A stretch of DNA of 64,000 nucleotides from NCBI RefSeq assembly GCF_001425165.1, contig NZ_LMDU01000001.1, forward strand, positions 590,075-654,074, read 5' to 3'. The position numbers and the translations under genes were made by a program. Within the stretch, counting starts at the first letter, position 1, and every line of letters begins with the position of its first letter. This document shows positions 1 through 9,757 of the stretch, one piece after another. This DNA is from Pelomonas sp. Root405 (lineage in GTDB: Bacteria; Pseudomonadota; Gammaproteobacteria; Burkholderiales; Burkholderiaceae_C). The notes below the pieces were generated by a model. That model made no database searches and was not told where the DNA came from. It saw only the letters and a program-made list of their open reading frames with translations.

Positions 1-553
1 CCTCGGTGTAGAGGCGGTGCAAGGCGCGGGCCAGCGGCATGGCCGCGACGCGCATCAGCTCGTACTGCGCCTGGGCGGCGAGCGGGCTGGACGCCAACGC
101 ATGGTGGAGCGCATGGGCGTAGAGGGCGGGGCGCAGCGGGTTGTCGCGTTCGCGGGCCCGCGCGATGCCCCGCAGCGCGGCGAAGAAGTTGCCGATCTGG
201 TGCAGCTCGGCCCGGCTCAATTCCTCGGACGTGCGCGCGACATGGGCGATGGCGACGTCCTGCAGCGCCTGATGCTCGTCGACGAGGCTGAGGCTTTCCA
301 GCCCGCCCAGCTGCGAGGATGCGCGGTGCAGCGGGTCGTCGCCGCGGCGGCCGGCCTGTAGCATCTCGATCAGCCTGCCTTCAAAATCGGCCGCGAAATG
401 GCCGCGCGCCTTGCGCCAGCCCTCGCGCAGCGGGTAGTGCTGAGGCTGGGCGTCTAGCTCGTCCTGCACGACGTTCAGCAGTTCGCGGGCCAGAGGGCCG
501 GCCTCTGTCAACGCGTGGTCGAGCAGTTCGTGAGGATGCAGGCTGGAGCGCAT
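1..553 (-). CDS. DUF1631-family protein, N-terminal part (truncated by window edge)
   Basis: A minus-strand frame opens at the ATG at 551-553 and runs 184 codons to the window edge with no stop, so only the N-terminus is present. The reading is mostly helical. It contains the segments LESLSLVDE (about residue 84) and NPLRPALYAHAL (about residue 138), which resemble the LSLV-acidic and NP-x-x-P-x-x-x-x-x-AF motifs of the large betaproteobacterial DUF1631 proteins, sometimes mislabelled thymidine phosphorylase. No molecular function is established for the family. It is divergent from the TPR gene starting at 643, with 89 bp between the two starts. The family call rests on remembered motifs only. 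Confidence 0.7.
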   Translation of the reverse strand, partial: MRSSLHPHELLDHALTEAGPLARELLNVVQDELDAQPQHYPLREGWRKARGHFAADFEGRLIEMLQAGRRGDDPLHRASSQLGGLESLSLVDEHQALQDVAIAHVARTSEELSRAELHQIGNFFAALRGIARARERDNPLRPALYAHALHHALASSPLAAQAQYELMRVAAMPLARALHRLYTE

Positions 554-642
554 GGGTGGCGTTAGGGCGGGGCGATGCGATTATCCGGCGCCAACCTGGT
601 GCGCTCCGGCGTGTTGCCCTCTCTTACCGACCCCCGAACCAT

Positions 643-2838
643 ATGGCAGACGCCGCAATTCAGGACCTTTTCACGCTTTTTCAGGCTGGGCGGCATGCCG
701 AAATGGCCGCGCGGGCGCGCAGCCTGCTCGCTGGGCGGCCGCAGGACGGCGAACTCTGGAAAGCCCTGTCCGTCGCCCAGCAGATGCTCGGCGAGGACGC
801 GCTGCCAGCGTTGGAGCGCGCGATGACGCTGCGGCCGGCCGACGCTGAGCTGGCGGCCAATCTGGGCGCCCTGCTGGCGGGCCGAGGCCGCTGGGCCGAG
901 GCGCGCAGGTCCTACGAACAGGCGCTTCGCCTGCAGCCGCGGCTGGCCGGCGCGCACAACAACCTGGGCAACGCCCTGCTGGCCCTGCAGGAGCCGGCCG
1001 AGGCGCTGGCTGCCTTCGACCGGGCGCTGGCCTTTCAGCCTGGGCTGGTGGCGGCATTGGGCAACCGCGGACGGGCGCTGCTGGCGCTCGGGCGTCATGT
1101 GGACGCCGCGCTGGCCTTCGAACAAGCCGTCGCTGCGCAGCCTCGCGATGCCGGCCTGCATGTGCATGCCGCAACGGCACTCGCCGCAGCCGGGCGCCCA
1201 GTCGATGCGATCACTCGGCTGCGCCAAGCCGTCGCCCTGGCGCCAGAACGCCCGGAGCCCTGGTTCATGCTCGGCAACCTGTTGAACGAGAGCGGGGCTG
1301 CTGACGCGGCAGCCCAAGCGTGGGAACGCGTGCTGGCCTTGGACGCCGGCCATGCGGAGGCGGCCTGCAACTTGGCGCTGCTGCAGCCATCGCGCGGCGA
1401 AGCCGTGCTGGGCGCGGCGCTCGCCATGGGGCTGACCGGTGAACGGCGCGCGGCCGTGCTGGGCAATCTGGGCGGGCTCCGGCTGCGGGACGGCCGCGTC
1501 ATCGAGGCCGTTGCCGCCTATCGACAGGCCTTGGCCGAGACACCCTTGTCGCCGCAGGCGCTGAGCAATCTGGCGCAGGCGCTGAAGCGGCGGGGCGATC
1601 TCGAAGAGGCCGATGTCGTGCTGAGCCGCCTCATCGACACCGACCCGGCGCTGCTGACCGCGCGCAGTGACCGCCTGCTGTTGAGGGCCTATCGGCAAGC
1701 GCACGCCGAGGACGCGGGGCCGCTGAAGGATGAAGCGGGGCGCTTTGGGCAAGTGGTCCAGGCGCCGGCCGTCGTGCGACCCGCTCGTGCGCCGGGGCCG
1801 CTGCGCGTCGGCCTGGTGTCGGCCGACCTGCGCAGCCATCCGGTCGGTCGCCTGGCCGAGGCCTGGTTGCCGGCACTGGCGCAGCGTTGCGAACTGCATG
1901 TCTACGCCAGCCACCGCGCCGACGACGCGCTGACGCAGCGACTGCGCGCCGCCGCGCCGCGCTGGCAGGATGTGGCGGCTTGGGACGATGCGACGCTGGC
2001 ATCGCGCATCGCCGCCGAGGGTGTCGACTTGCTGATCGACCTGAGCGGCCACACGGGCGGCCACCGGTTGGGTGCGTTTGCGCGCCGGCCGGCGCCGCGG
2101 CAGTTCAGCTGGCTGGGCTACGCCGGGAGCACGGGGTTGGCGGCGATGGACGGCTTCATCGGCGACCGCTGGCTGCTGCCGCCGAATGCCGAGGCTGGGT
2201 TCGTCGAGCGGCTGCTGCGTCTGCCAAACAGTTTCACGGTCTACGCGCCGCCGGCTGATGCGCCAGCGGTCACGCAGCGCGACGGCGAGCTGTGCTTTGG
2301 CAGCTTCAACGCGCTGCACAAGCTGGGTGACGAGGTGCTGGCGCTGTGGGCGCGGTTGCTGGATGCCGTGCCCCACAGCCGGCTGCTGCTGAAGGCGCCC
2401 GGCCTGCAGCACGAGGCCGAGCGCGCCGCGTTGATCGCCCGCTGGCCCGGAGACGCAGCGCGCTTGGTGCTGGAGGGTCCCGGGCCGCTGGCCGACTACC
2501 TGGCCGCCTTCGGCCGTGTCGACATCGCGCTCGACCCCTTCCCGCACGGTGGCGGCATGACGACGCTGGACGGCTTGTGGATGGGCGTGCCGGTTCTGAC
2601 GCTGCCTGGGCCCGCGCCGATTTCGCGACAGGGCCTGAGCTTCATGCAGACCTTGGGCTTGGGACAGGGCTGGATCGCGACCGACGAGGCGGACTTCCTG
2701 CGGCTGGCGCAGGCCCGGTCACAGGATCGTGTGGGGCTCGCAGCGCTGCGCGCGGGCTTGCGTGAGCGCATGGCGACCAGCCCGCTCTGCGATGCTGATC
2801 GCCTCGCTGACGACCTGCTGGCAGCGATGACGGCATGA
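643..2838 (+). CDS. TPR-repeat protein with O-GlcNAc transferase-like (GT41) domain
   Basis: A 731-residue protein. The frame stays open upstream to about 319, but that part lies antisense to the divergent gene, and the ATG at 643 begins a sensible sequence (MADAAIQDLF). Residues about 30-380 are tandem tetratricopeptide repeats of the type LGNALLALQEPAEALAAFDRAL. From about residue 385 comes a SPINDLY/OGT-like glycosyltransferase 41 region: LRVGLVSADLRSHPVG near 387, DLSGHTGGH near 466 and DPFPHGGGMTTLDGLWMG near 631, the usual nucleotide-sugar-binding end of this family. In bacteria such proteins glycosylate proteins or glycans in the cytoplasm, but acceptors are rarely known. The stop overlaps the following MipA/OmpV start, which suggests co-translation. 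Confidence 0.88.
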   Translation: MADAAIQDLFTLFQAGRHAEMAARARSLLAGRPQDGELWKALSVAQQMLGEDALPALERAMTLRPADAELAANLGALLAGRGRWAEARRSYEQALRLQPRLAGAHNNLGNALLALQEPAEALAAFDRALAFQPGLVAALGNRGRALLALGRHVDAALAFEQAVAAQPRDAGLHVHAATALAAAGRPVDAITRLRQAVALAPERPEPWFMLGNLLNESGAADAAAQAWERVLALDAGHAEAACNLALLQPSRGEAVLGAALAMGLTGERRAAVLGNLGGLRLRDGRVIEAVAAYRQALAETPLSPQALSNLAQALKRRGDLEEADVVLSRLIDTDPALLTARSDRLLLRAYRQAHAEDAGPLKDEAGRFGQVVQAPAVVRPARAPGPLRVGLVSADLRSHPVGRLAEAWLPALAQRCELHVYASHRADDALTQRLRAAAPRWQDVAAWDDATLASRIAAEGVDLLIDLSGHTGGHRLGAFARRPAPRQFSWLGYAGSTGLAAMDGFIGDRWLLPPNAEAGFVERLLRLPNSFTVYAPPADAPAVTQRDGELCFGSFNALHKLGDEVLALWARLLDAVPHSRLLLKAPGLQHEAERAALIARWPGDAARLVLEGPGPLADYLAAFGRVDIALDPFPHGGGMTTLDGLWMGVPVLTLPGPAPISRQGLSFMQTLGLGQGWIATDEADFLRLAQARSQDRVGLAALRAGLRERMATSPLCDADRLADDLLAAMTA

Positions 2839-3695
2839 TGCGGCGTCACCTCAACCGCATCGCCATGAAACCTCTACTGCTTGCCGTGAGCTTCGTTGCC
2901 GCCACGGCCCACGCCGACGACGGCGCCACGCCGCGTCGCCCGGATTTGCCGCTTTGGGAATTGGGTGTCGGCGCGGTCGGCGTCTCGCAACAGGCCTACC
3001 CCGGGTCCGACCAGCAGGCGCGGCGGGCGCTGGTGCTGCCCTACCTGATCTATCGCGGCAAGCTGCTGCGCGCCGACGGCAATGGCGCCGGGTTGCGCGC
3101 CGTGCGCACGGAGAGTTTCGAGCTGGACGTGTCATTCGGCGGGTCGCTGAGTTCTGGATCCGAGACGCTGCGCGCGCGCGAAGGCATGGCGCGGCTGGGT
3201 ACGCTGCTGGAGGCCGGGCCGGTGGCGCGCTGGTTTCCTAACGGTCGCAGCGCCCGTGACCGCATCACCGTGGAGCTGCCGCTGCGAGCTGTCTTTGAGG
3301 CCCGCAACCCGGGCCGGCATCGCGGCTTCAGCTTCGAGCCGGAAGTCGGCATCCAGCGACGCACCGACTCGGGCCGGTGGGGTTATGGCGCCAGCGTGGG
3401 CGCGGTGCTCGGTGACCGGCGGTTGGGAGCGACGTTCTACGAGGTTGACGCGGGCGACGTGCGGCTGGACCGACCCGCCTTCGAGGCACGCGCCGGTCTG
3501 ATCGCCTGGCGATTGGGCGCCAGCCTGAGCATGAATGCCACACCGGACCTCCGGCTCTATGCCTTTGGCCGCCTCGACAGCGTGGCCGACGCCGCCAACC
3601 GCGCCAGCCCACTGGTGCGGCAGACGACGGGCGCCAGCTACGGCATCGGCCTGGCCTATACGCTGAAGCGCTCGGCCACGCGCGCCAACGATTGA
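2835..3695 (+). CDS. MipA/OmpV-family outer-membrane protein
   Basis: A 286-residue protein. It starts at an ATG overlapping the TPR gene stop in an ATGA arrangement; a second ATG at 2865 would give a more compact signal peptide (MKPLLLAVSFVAATAHA). Either start leaves a secretion signal followed by alternating beta-strand-like sequence with many aromatic residues, including the GVGAVGVSQQAYPGSDQ segment typical of MipA/OmpV. The family includes MltA-interacting scaffolds and porin-like outer-membrane proteins; the precise role here is unknown. A strong hairpin terminator follows at 3713-3740. Confidence 0.85.
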   Translation: MMRRHLNRIAMKPLLLAVSFVAATAHADDGATPRRPDLPLWELGVGAVGVSQQAYPGSDQQARRALVLPYLIYRGKLLRADGNGAGLRAVRTESFELDVSFGGSLSSGSETLRAREGMARLGTLLEAGPVARWFPNGRSARDRITVELPLRAVFEARNPGRHRGFSFEPEVGIQRRTDSGRWGYGASVGAVLGDRRLGATFYEVDAGDVRLDRPAFEARAGLIAWRLGASLSMNATPDLRLYAFGRLDSVADAANRASPLVRQTTGASYGIGLAYTLKRSATRAND

Positions 3696-3712
3696 GCTTC
3701 AAGCGTCAATGG

Positions 3713-3740
3713 AAAAGGGGCTGCGCGAGCAGCCCCTTTT
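3713..3740. terminator. Bidirectional intrinsic terminator between mipA-like gene and groEL
   Basis: A perfect 12-bp inverted repeat (AAAAGGGGCTGC and its complement) encloses a 4-base loop, GCGA. Each arm begins with A4 and ends with T4, so either strand yields a GC-rich stem followed by U residues. It lies after the plus-strand mipA-like gene and 150 bp beyond the minus-strand groEL stop, and could end both transcripts. Confidence 0.85.
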
Positions 3741-3892
3741 CGTTTGACACGACAGTCGCCAAGCGACCCGGTCGGTGCGGCAGTCGGCGTAGCGAGCAGG
3801 TGCTGGGCGGTGTGAAGCGCGGAACCGCACTCTCGTGCGGTGAGCACTGCAGCGCCGTCCAGCGCCTGCGCAGTAGCCGAATGCCGTACCGA

Positions 3893-5557
<1,665 letters not shown>

Positions 5558-5642
5558 CTAGTGGGGTCAGAGTCGATGTGTCGACGTCCGAATCAGTGAG
5601 GAGAGAGCATCACCAGGTAGGTGACGGTCTGCCCTCGACGCA

Positions 5643-5933
5643 TTACTTCTGAACGACGGCGAAGAGGTCTTCCTCGCGCATGACCAGCAGTTCGTCGCCG
5701 TCGACCTTGACGGTCTGGCCGGAGTACTTGCCGAACAGCACGCGGTCGCCAACGACGACGTTCAGCGCCACGAAGTCACCCTTGTCGTTGCGCTTGCCCG
5801 GGCCGACGGCCAGGACTTCACCCTGGTCGGGCTTCTCGGCGGCGTTGTCGGGGATGACGATGCCCGAGGCGGTCTTGGTTTCTTGCTCCAGACGGCGAAC
5901 GATCACGCGATCGTGCAGGGGGCGCAGCTTCAT
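5643..5933 (-). CDS. groES: 10 kDa co-chaperonin GroES
   Basis: A 96-residue GroES, the lid of the GroEL folding chamber. [18 protein letters not shown] is the canonical N-terminus. The mobile loop around residues 18-32 ([13 protein letters not shown]) carries the hydrophobic IVI segment that binds GroEL. First gene of the groES-groEL operon, with the promoter and HrcA operator 90-150 bp upstream. Confidence 0.99.
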   Translation of the reverse strand: MKLRPLHDRVIVRRLEQETKTASGIVIPDNAAEKPDQGEVLAVGPGKRNDKGDFVALNVVVGDRVLFGKYSGQTVKVDGDELLVMREEDLFAVVQK

Positions 5934-6021
5934 GGAATCTCCTTCAAGGTTGTAACGCGGTGGTCGCAGCTTCTAGCTTCGACTTGCCGAAAGAACTGGG
6001 CTCGGAAATCCGCCCGATTCG

Positions 6022-6048
6022 TTAGCACTCACGATTGGTGAGTGCTAG
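6022..6048. promoter_or_regulatory. CIRCE element (HrcA repressor operator) of groES-groEL
   Basis: TTAGCACTC, nine bases, then GAGTGCTAG. This matches the CIRCE consensus TTAGCACTC-N9-GAGTGCTAA except for the last base. It sits between the predicted -10 and groES, just downstream of the expected transcription start, where HrcA binding would block initiation or early elongation. This implies heat-inducible control by HrcA, whose gene is not in the window. Confidence 0.96.
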
Positions 6049-6057
6049 CAGCAGAGG

Positions 6058-6085
6058 ATTATAGGGATGAGATGTGGCGATTCAA
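6058..6085 (-). promoter_or_regulatory. Sigma-70-type promoter of groES-groEL
   Basis: Read on the minus strand, TTGAAT (6080-6085) is followed after 16 bp by a perfect TATAAT (6058-6063). Initiation near 6051 would place the CIRCE element at about +3 to +29. No separate heat-shock sigma factor promoter was recognised here. Confidence 0.8.
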
Positions 6086-6120
6086 GTCCTCTGATGCGGC
6101 CGACGACAACTGCGCGGCAC

Positions 6121-6149
6121 AAAGAAAAACGACCGCCGCGGCGGTCGTT
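6121..6149 (-). terminator. Intrinsic terminator of the PEP-CTERM gene
   Basis: A perfect 22-bp palindrome (6128-6149, arms AACGACCGCCG) is followed on the minus strand by TTTCTTT. It lies just past the stop at 6167 of the minus-strand PEP-CTERM gene. Confidence 0.8.
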
Positions 6150-6166
6150 CTAGAAGTGAAGCGCTC

Positions 6167-6826
6167 TCAGCGCGTGGCGCGTTTGCGAGACCAGGCTAGG
6201 GCGCCCAAGGCGCTGATCGCCAGGGCCATGCTGGCCGGCTCGGGCAGTTCGCCGGAAGGGGCATCTCGCGTGACGAACCGCAAATCGTCCATCATCAGGC
6301 CCTGGTCGACACCAGTGACCATGATCGACTTGGCCACACCGCTGAACTTGATGCTGGTGGAGTACCAGTTGGGCTCGCAAAAGCTCAAAACGCCGGTGTC
6401 ACAGGCGTCGCCGCTCAGTCCGTTCAACGACTGCAAGAGGTGGCCCTTGCCGTCTAGGGCGTCGAATACCTCGATTGTCACGTTGGATATCGACACAATG
6501 CCGTAGACAAACGAGAAGTCGACGATGTCTTTAGTGAAGTTGATCGTGAAGCTGGCATTGGTGCCTGGGGCGTCCAGCGGGTTGACGCCAAGTAGCAGCC
6601 CACCGCAACTGCCGGTGCGCGAGAAGGACGCAATGCCGGGGCAGCGGTTCTGGTTCGAACCAATCGACCATGCATCGCCGGTGAAAGTAACGCCTTGGGC
6701 GGCGTAGAAATTGCCGACCTTGCTGACGGAAGTTTCGTGCTCGAAATCGAGCGACACCACCCCCGCGACCGCCGGTTGCAGGGCTGCCGTCAAGGCGAGT
6801 GCCAGAATTTTGCTCGTCGCGCGCAT
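6167..6826 (-). CDS. PEP-CTERM sorting-domain protein
   Basis: A 219-residue exported protein. Residues 1-21 form a signal peptide ending in VAG. The middle is a beta-rich domain of about 165 residues with two cysteine pairs, of a type I cannot assign to a named family. The last 26 residues carry the PEP-CTERM signature: PEPAS, a hydrophobic helix (MALAISALGALAW) and a basic SRKRATR tail. Known family biology is recognition by exosortase and export with exopolysaccharide. No exosortase or glycan locus lies in this window. Monocistronic, with its own terminator. Confidence 0.85.
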   Translation of the reverse strand: MRATSKILALALTAALQPAVAGVVSLDFEHETSVSKVGNFYAAQGVTFTGDAWSIGSNQNRCPGIASFSRTGSCGGLLLGVNPLDAPGTNASFTINFTKDIVDFSFVYGIVSISNVTIEVFDALDGKGHLLQSLNGLSGDACDTGVLSFCEPNWYSTSIKFSGVAKSIMVTGVDQGLMMDDLRFVTRDAPSGELPEPASMALAISALGALAWSRKRATR

Positions 6827-7023
6827 GGCGTTCTCCGTCCAGGGTTTGTTTGAGTTGGGTTTGTGTGCCGGACTGTAAACAAGCGACCTCCTGTCCGGCC
6901 TGGCTGCGCCCCTTCAGTTGAGGGGGACGAGGCAACCTAGGGGCCGCGCTTAGGGGGGTGGGTTGGCGACGCTCGAAGAAGCCGCCCGGTGGGCCGTGAT
7001 TGGCCATCGCTACACTGCCTCCG
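6827..7023. other. Divergent intergenic region, PEP-CTERM gene / hypT-like gene
   Basis: About 197 bp separate two divergent starts and should hold both promoters, but no convincing -35/-10 pair was found. A short direct repeat GGGTTTGT occurs at 6842 and 6857, on the PEP-CTERM side. A weak C-rich/G-rich hairpin lies around 6910-6930. Confidence 0.4.
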
Positions 7024-7941
7024 GTGGAAACCAAATGGCTTGAAGACTTCGTCAGCCTGGCCGAGACGCGCAGCTTTTCCCGCTCGGCTCAGCTGCGTCA
7101 TGTGACCCAACCGGCGTTCTCGCGCCGCATCCAGGCGCTGGAGGCGTGGGCGGGGGTCGATCTCGTCGACCGCTCCTCATATCCGACACGGCTGACTGCG
7201 GCTGGCACCACGCTGCTGGCGCAGGCGGTCGACCTGCTCGGCAACTTGCAGGCGACGCGCAACATGTTGCGCAGCCACCAGGCGTCGGATCTCGACATGA
7301 TCGAGTTTGCCGTGCCGCACTCGCTGGCCTTCAGCTTTTTTCCGCACTGGCTGATGGGCCTGCGCCGGGGCTTCGGCGCGATCAAGTGCCGGCTCAACGC
7401 GGCCAATGTGCATGACGCGATGCTGCAGCTCAGCGAGGGCAATTGCGACCTGCTGCTGGTTTATCACCACGCCAGCCAGCCGCTGCAACTGGACCCGGAG
7501 CGCTACCAGATGGCGTCGCTGGGTCATGAGACGCTGTCGCCCTACGCCAGGGCCGACGCGCAGGGCGAGCCGTTGTTTCGCCTGCCGGGCAGGCTGGGCC
7601 AGAAGATTCCCTTCCTGAGCTACGCAGCCGGCGCCTATCTCGGCCGCCTCGTTGAGCTGATCGTCAAGGAAGCCGATTGCGCGCTGAACCTGGATGCGAT
7701 CTACGAAACCGACATGGCTGAAGGCTTGAAGGCGATGGCACTGGAGGGCCACGGGTTCGCCTTCTTGCCCGCCAGCTCGGTGCAGAAGGAACTGGTCAGC
7801 GGCCGTCTGGTGCCGGCTGCGGCACCTGGATCTTTCAGCGTCAGCATGGAGTTGCGCATCTACCGCGAGCGGCCCGAAATGTCGCGCCGCCAGAAGCCCG
7901 CGGCTCAAGCGCTGTGGGACTATCTTTCATCCGCGGCATGA
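7024..7941 (+). CDS. LysR-family regulator, HypT (YjiE)-like
   Basis: With the GTG at 7024 the protein has 305 residues and starts METKWLEDFVSLAETRSFS, matching the start of the HypT/YjiE branch; a TTG at 7000 would add eight residues. The N-terminal winged helix-turn-helix covers residues 1-60, with VTQPAFSRRIQALE as recognition-helix region. The rest is a periplasmic-binding-like effector domain; SYAAGAYLGRLV resembles the corresponding HypT segment. E. coli HypT is a hypochlorite-responsive activator controlled by methionine oxidation; whether this protein senses oxidants is not shown. It precedes gltIJKL on the same strand by 108 bp and may regulate that operon, which is inference. Confidence 0.85.
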   Translation: METKWLEDFVSLAETRSFSRSAQLRHVTQPAFSRRIQALEAWAGVDLVDRSSYPTRLTAAGTTLLAQAVDLLGNLQATRNMLRSHQASDLDMIEFAVPHSLAFSFFPHWLMGLRRGFGAIKCRLNAANVHDAMLQLSEGNCDLLLVYHHASQPLQLDPERYQMASLGHETLSPYARADAQGEPLFRLPGRLGQKIPFLSYAAGAYLGRLVELIVKEADCALNLDAIYETDMAEGLKAMALEGHGFAFLPASSVQKELVSGRLVPAAAPGSFSVSMELRIYRERPEMSRRQKPAAQALWDYLSSAA

Positions 7942-8049
7942 CCTCATCCCGCATGTGCATGCATCGTGTAAACCCGTATTCGGCCTGACCTTATGGCGTG
8001 GTCTGCTCACGGCTGTTACCGATATCCACTTCCTGTTGTTGGAGTCTCC

Positions 8050-8940
8050 ATGAAGAAAGTTCTGCTCGTCGCAGCCCTGGTGGCCGGCGTGACCGCCGTG
8101 CATGCCCAAGACACCTTGAAGAAGATCAAGGACAGCGGCGTGATCACGATGGGTGTGCGCGAATCCTCCGGTCTTTCCTACACCATCGGCGATGGCAAGT
8201 TCGTCGGCTACCACATCGATGTCTGCGAGCGCGTCGTGGCCGACCTGCGCAAGCAGTTGGGCGGCAAGCTCGACATCAAGTACCAGCCGGTCACGTCAGC
8301 CAACCGCATCCCGCTGACCGTCAATGGCACGGTCGACCTGGAATGCGGCTCAACGACAAACAACGCGGCCCGCCAGAAGGATGTCGCCTTCGCCGTGACG
8401 ACCTATGTCGAGGAAGTGCGCATCGCCGTGAAGGCGAACTCGGGCATCACCGGCATCAATCAGCTCAACGGCAAGACCATTGCCACGACGACGGGGACGA
8501 CCTCGGTGCAGACGCTGCGCAAGCATGAGCGCGCTGCGAGCGTGGACTTCAAGGAGGTCTACGGCAAGGACCACGCCGACAGCTTCCTGCTGCTCGATTC
8601 GGGCCGCGCTGACGCGTTCGTCATGGACGGCTCCATCCTGGCCAAGAACATCGCCACGTCCAAGAACCCGGCGGACTTCAAGATCGTTGGCGAGGTGCTG
8701 GCCGTCGAGCCCATCGCCATCATGCTGCGCAAGGACGACCCCGCCTTCAAGAAGGCCGTGGACGACAGCATCAAGGCGCTGATCAAGGCGGGCGAGCTGG
8801 CCAAGATCTACGACAAGTGGTTCATGCAGCCGATCCCGCCGACCAACACCAAGATCGGCCTGCCGCTGTCCGCAGCGACCAAGGACGCCTGGGCCAACCC
8901 CAACGACAAGCCGGCAGAAGACTACGTCGCGAAGAAGTGA
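8050..8940 (+). CDS. gltI: Glutamate/aspartate ABC transporter, periplasmic binding protein GltI
   Basis: A 296-residue protein close to the usual length. The ATG at 8050 follows a GGAG box and starts a signal peptide (MKKVLLVAALVAGVTAVHA). The mature part is a type II periplasmic binding fold for polar amino acids: GVITMGVRESSGLSY, GYHIDVCERV, RIPLTVNGTVDLECGSTTNN and DAFVMDGSILA. It delivers glutamate or aspartate to the GltJK permease. First gene of gltIJKL. A hairpin after its stop separates it from gltJ. Confidence 0.93.
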   Translation: MKKVLLVAALVAGVTAVHAQDTLKKIKDSGVITMGVRESSGLSYTIGDGKFVGYHIDVCERVVADLRKQLGGKLDIKYQPVTSANRIPLTVNGTVDLECGSTTNNAARQKDVAFAVTTYVEEVRIAVKANSGITGINQLNGKTIATTTGTTSVQTLRKHERAASVDFKEVYGKDHADSFLLLDSGRADAFVMDGSILAKNIATSKNPADFKIVGEVLAVEPIAIMLRKDDPAFKKAVDDSIKALIKAGELAKIYDKWFMQPIPPTNTKIGLPLSAATKDAWANPNDKPAEDYVAKK

Positions 8941-8963
8941 TTCGCGCGTTGGTCTGAACGACC

Positions 8964-8995
8964 GCAAAGCGGGTGCCTGGCACCCGCTTTGCTTT
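8964..8995 (+). terminator. Hairpin between gltI and gltJ (probable partial terminator)
   Basis: A 13-bp perfect stem (8964-8976 with 8980-8992, arm GCAAAGCGGGTGC) has a 3-base loop and is followed only by TTT. It lies 24 bp past the gltI stop and 28 bp before gltJ. The short U tract suggests partial termination or mRNA 3' end protection, giving more binding protein than permease. Confidence 0.7.
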
Positions 8996-9019
8996 AGGTA
9001 GAAGGCTCAAGGAGAAGCC

Positions 9020-9757
9020 ATGAGTTGGGATTGGCAGGTGTTCTGCAAGAACACCCTGGATGGTGAGGTGATCGCCAGCTGCTTTGGCAGCGGCGGCGAC
9101 ATCACCTATCTGCAATGGATGTTGTCGGCCTGGGGCTGGACGCTGAGCGTCTCGCTGCTGGCCTTGGTGGTGGCGTTGTCGGTGGGGTCACTGATGGGCA
9201 TCCTGCGGACGACGCCGAGCCGTGCGCTGGTGGCTATCGGCAATACCTGGACGGAGTTATTTCGCAACGTCCCGCTGCTGGTGCAGATCTTCCTCTGGTA
9301 TCACGTGCTGCCCTCGCTGTTCCTCAGCCTGCGCGAGGTGCCGAGTTTTCTGCTGGTGGTGTTTGCGCTCGGCTTCTTCACGTCCGCCCGCATTGCCGAG
9401 CAGGTCAAGGCGGGCATCCAGAGCCTGCCCAAGGGCCAGCGTTATGCCGGCCTGGCCATGGGTCTGACGCTGCCGCAGACCTATCGTTATGTGCTGCTGC
9501 CGATGGCCTTCCGCATCGTCATCCCGCCGCTGACCAGCGAGAGCATGAACATCATCAAGAACTCGTCGGTCGCGTTCGCAGTGAGCATCGCCGAGCTGAC
9601 CATGTTCTCCATCCAGGCTGGCGAGGAAACCTCGCGCAACATCGAGATCTATCTTGGCGTCACGGGCCTGTACTTCATCTCCGCGTTCACGATCAACCGG
9701 ATCGCGCTCTTCATCGAAAACCGGGTGCGCGTGCCCGGCATGGTGGGGAGCAAGTGA
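9020..9757 (+). CDS. gltJ: Glutamate/aspartate ABC transporter permease GltJ
   Basis: A 245-residue inner-membrane protein with several hydrophobic segments and the HisM/GlnP-type permease motif around residues 125-160 (EQVKAGIQSLPKGQRYAGLAMG), which contacts the ATPase. GGAG lies just ahead of the ATG. Its stop shares one base with the gltK start (TGATG), so the two permease subunits are translationally coupled. Confidence 0.94.
   Translation: MSWDWQVFCKNTLDGEVIASCFGSGGDITYLQWMLSAWGWTLSVSLLALVVALSVGSLMGILRTTPSRALVAIGNTWTELFRNVPLLVQIFLWYHVLPSLFLSLREVPSFLLVVFALGFFTSARIAEQVKAGIQSLPKGQRYAGLAMGLTLPQTYRYVLLPMAFRIVIPPLTSESMNIIKNSSVAFAVSIAELTMFSIQAGEETSRNIEIYLGVTGLYFISAFTINRIALFIENRVRVPGMVGSK

Noticed and set aside
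562..2547. Long minus-strand open frame (661 codons) antisense to the TPR/GT41 gene
   Set aside because: Low-complexity Gln/Arg/Gly-rich translation with no domain; a by-product of high GC codon bias opposite a convincing gene.
3825..3840. Small hairpin CCGCAC-TCTC-GTGCGG after groEL as terminator
   Set aside because: Six-bp stem without a U tract on the minus strand; the bidirectional hairpin at 3713-3740 is a much better candidate.
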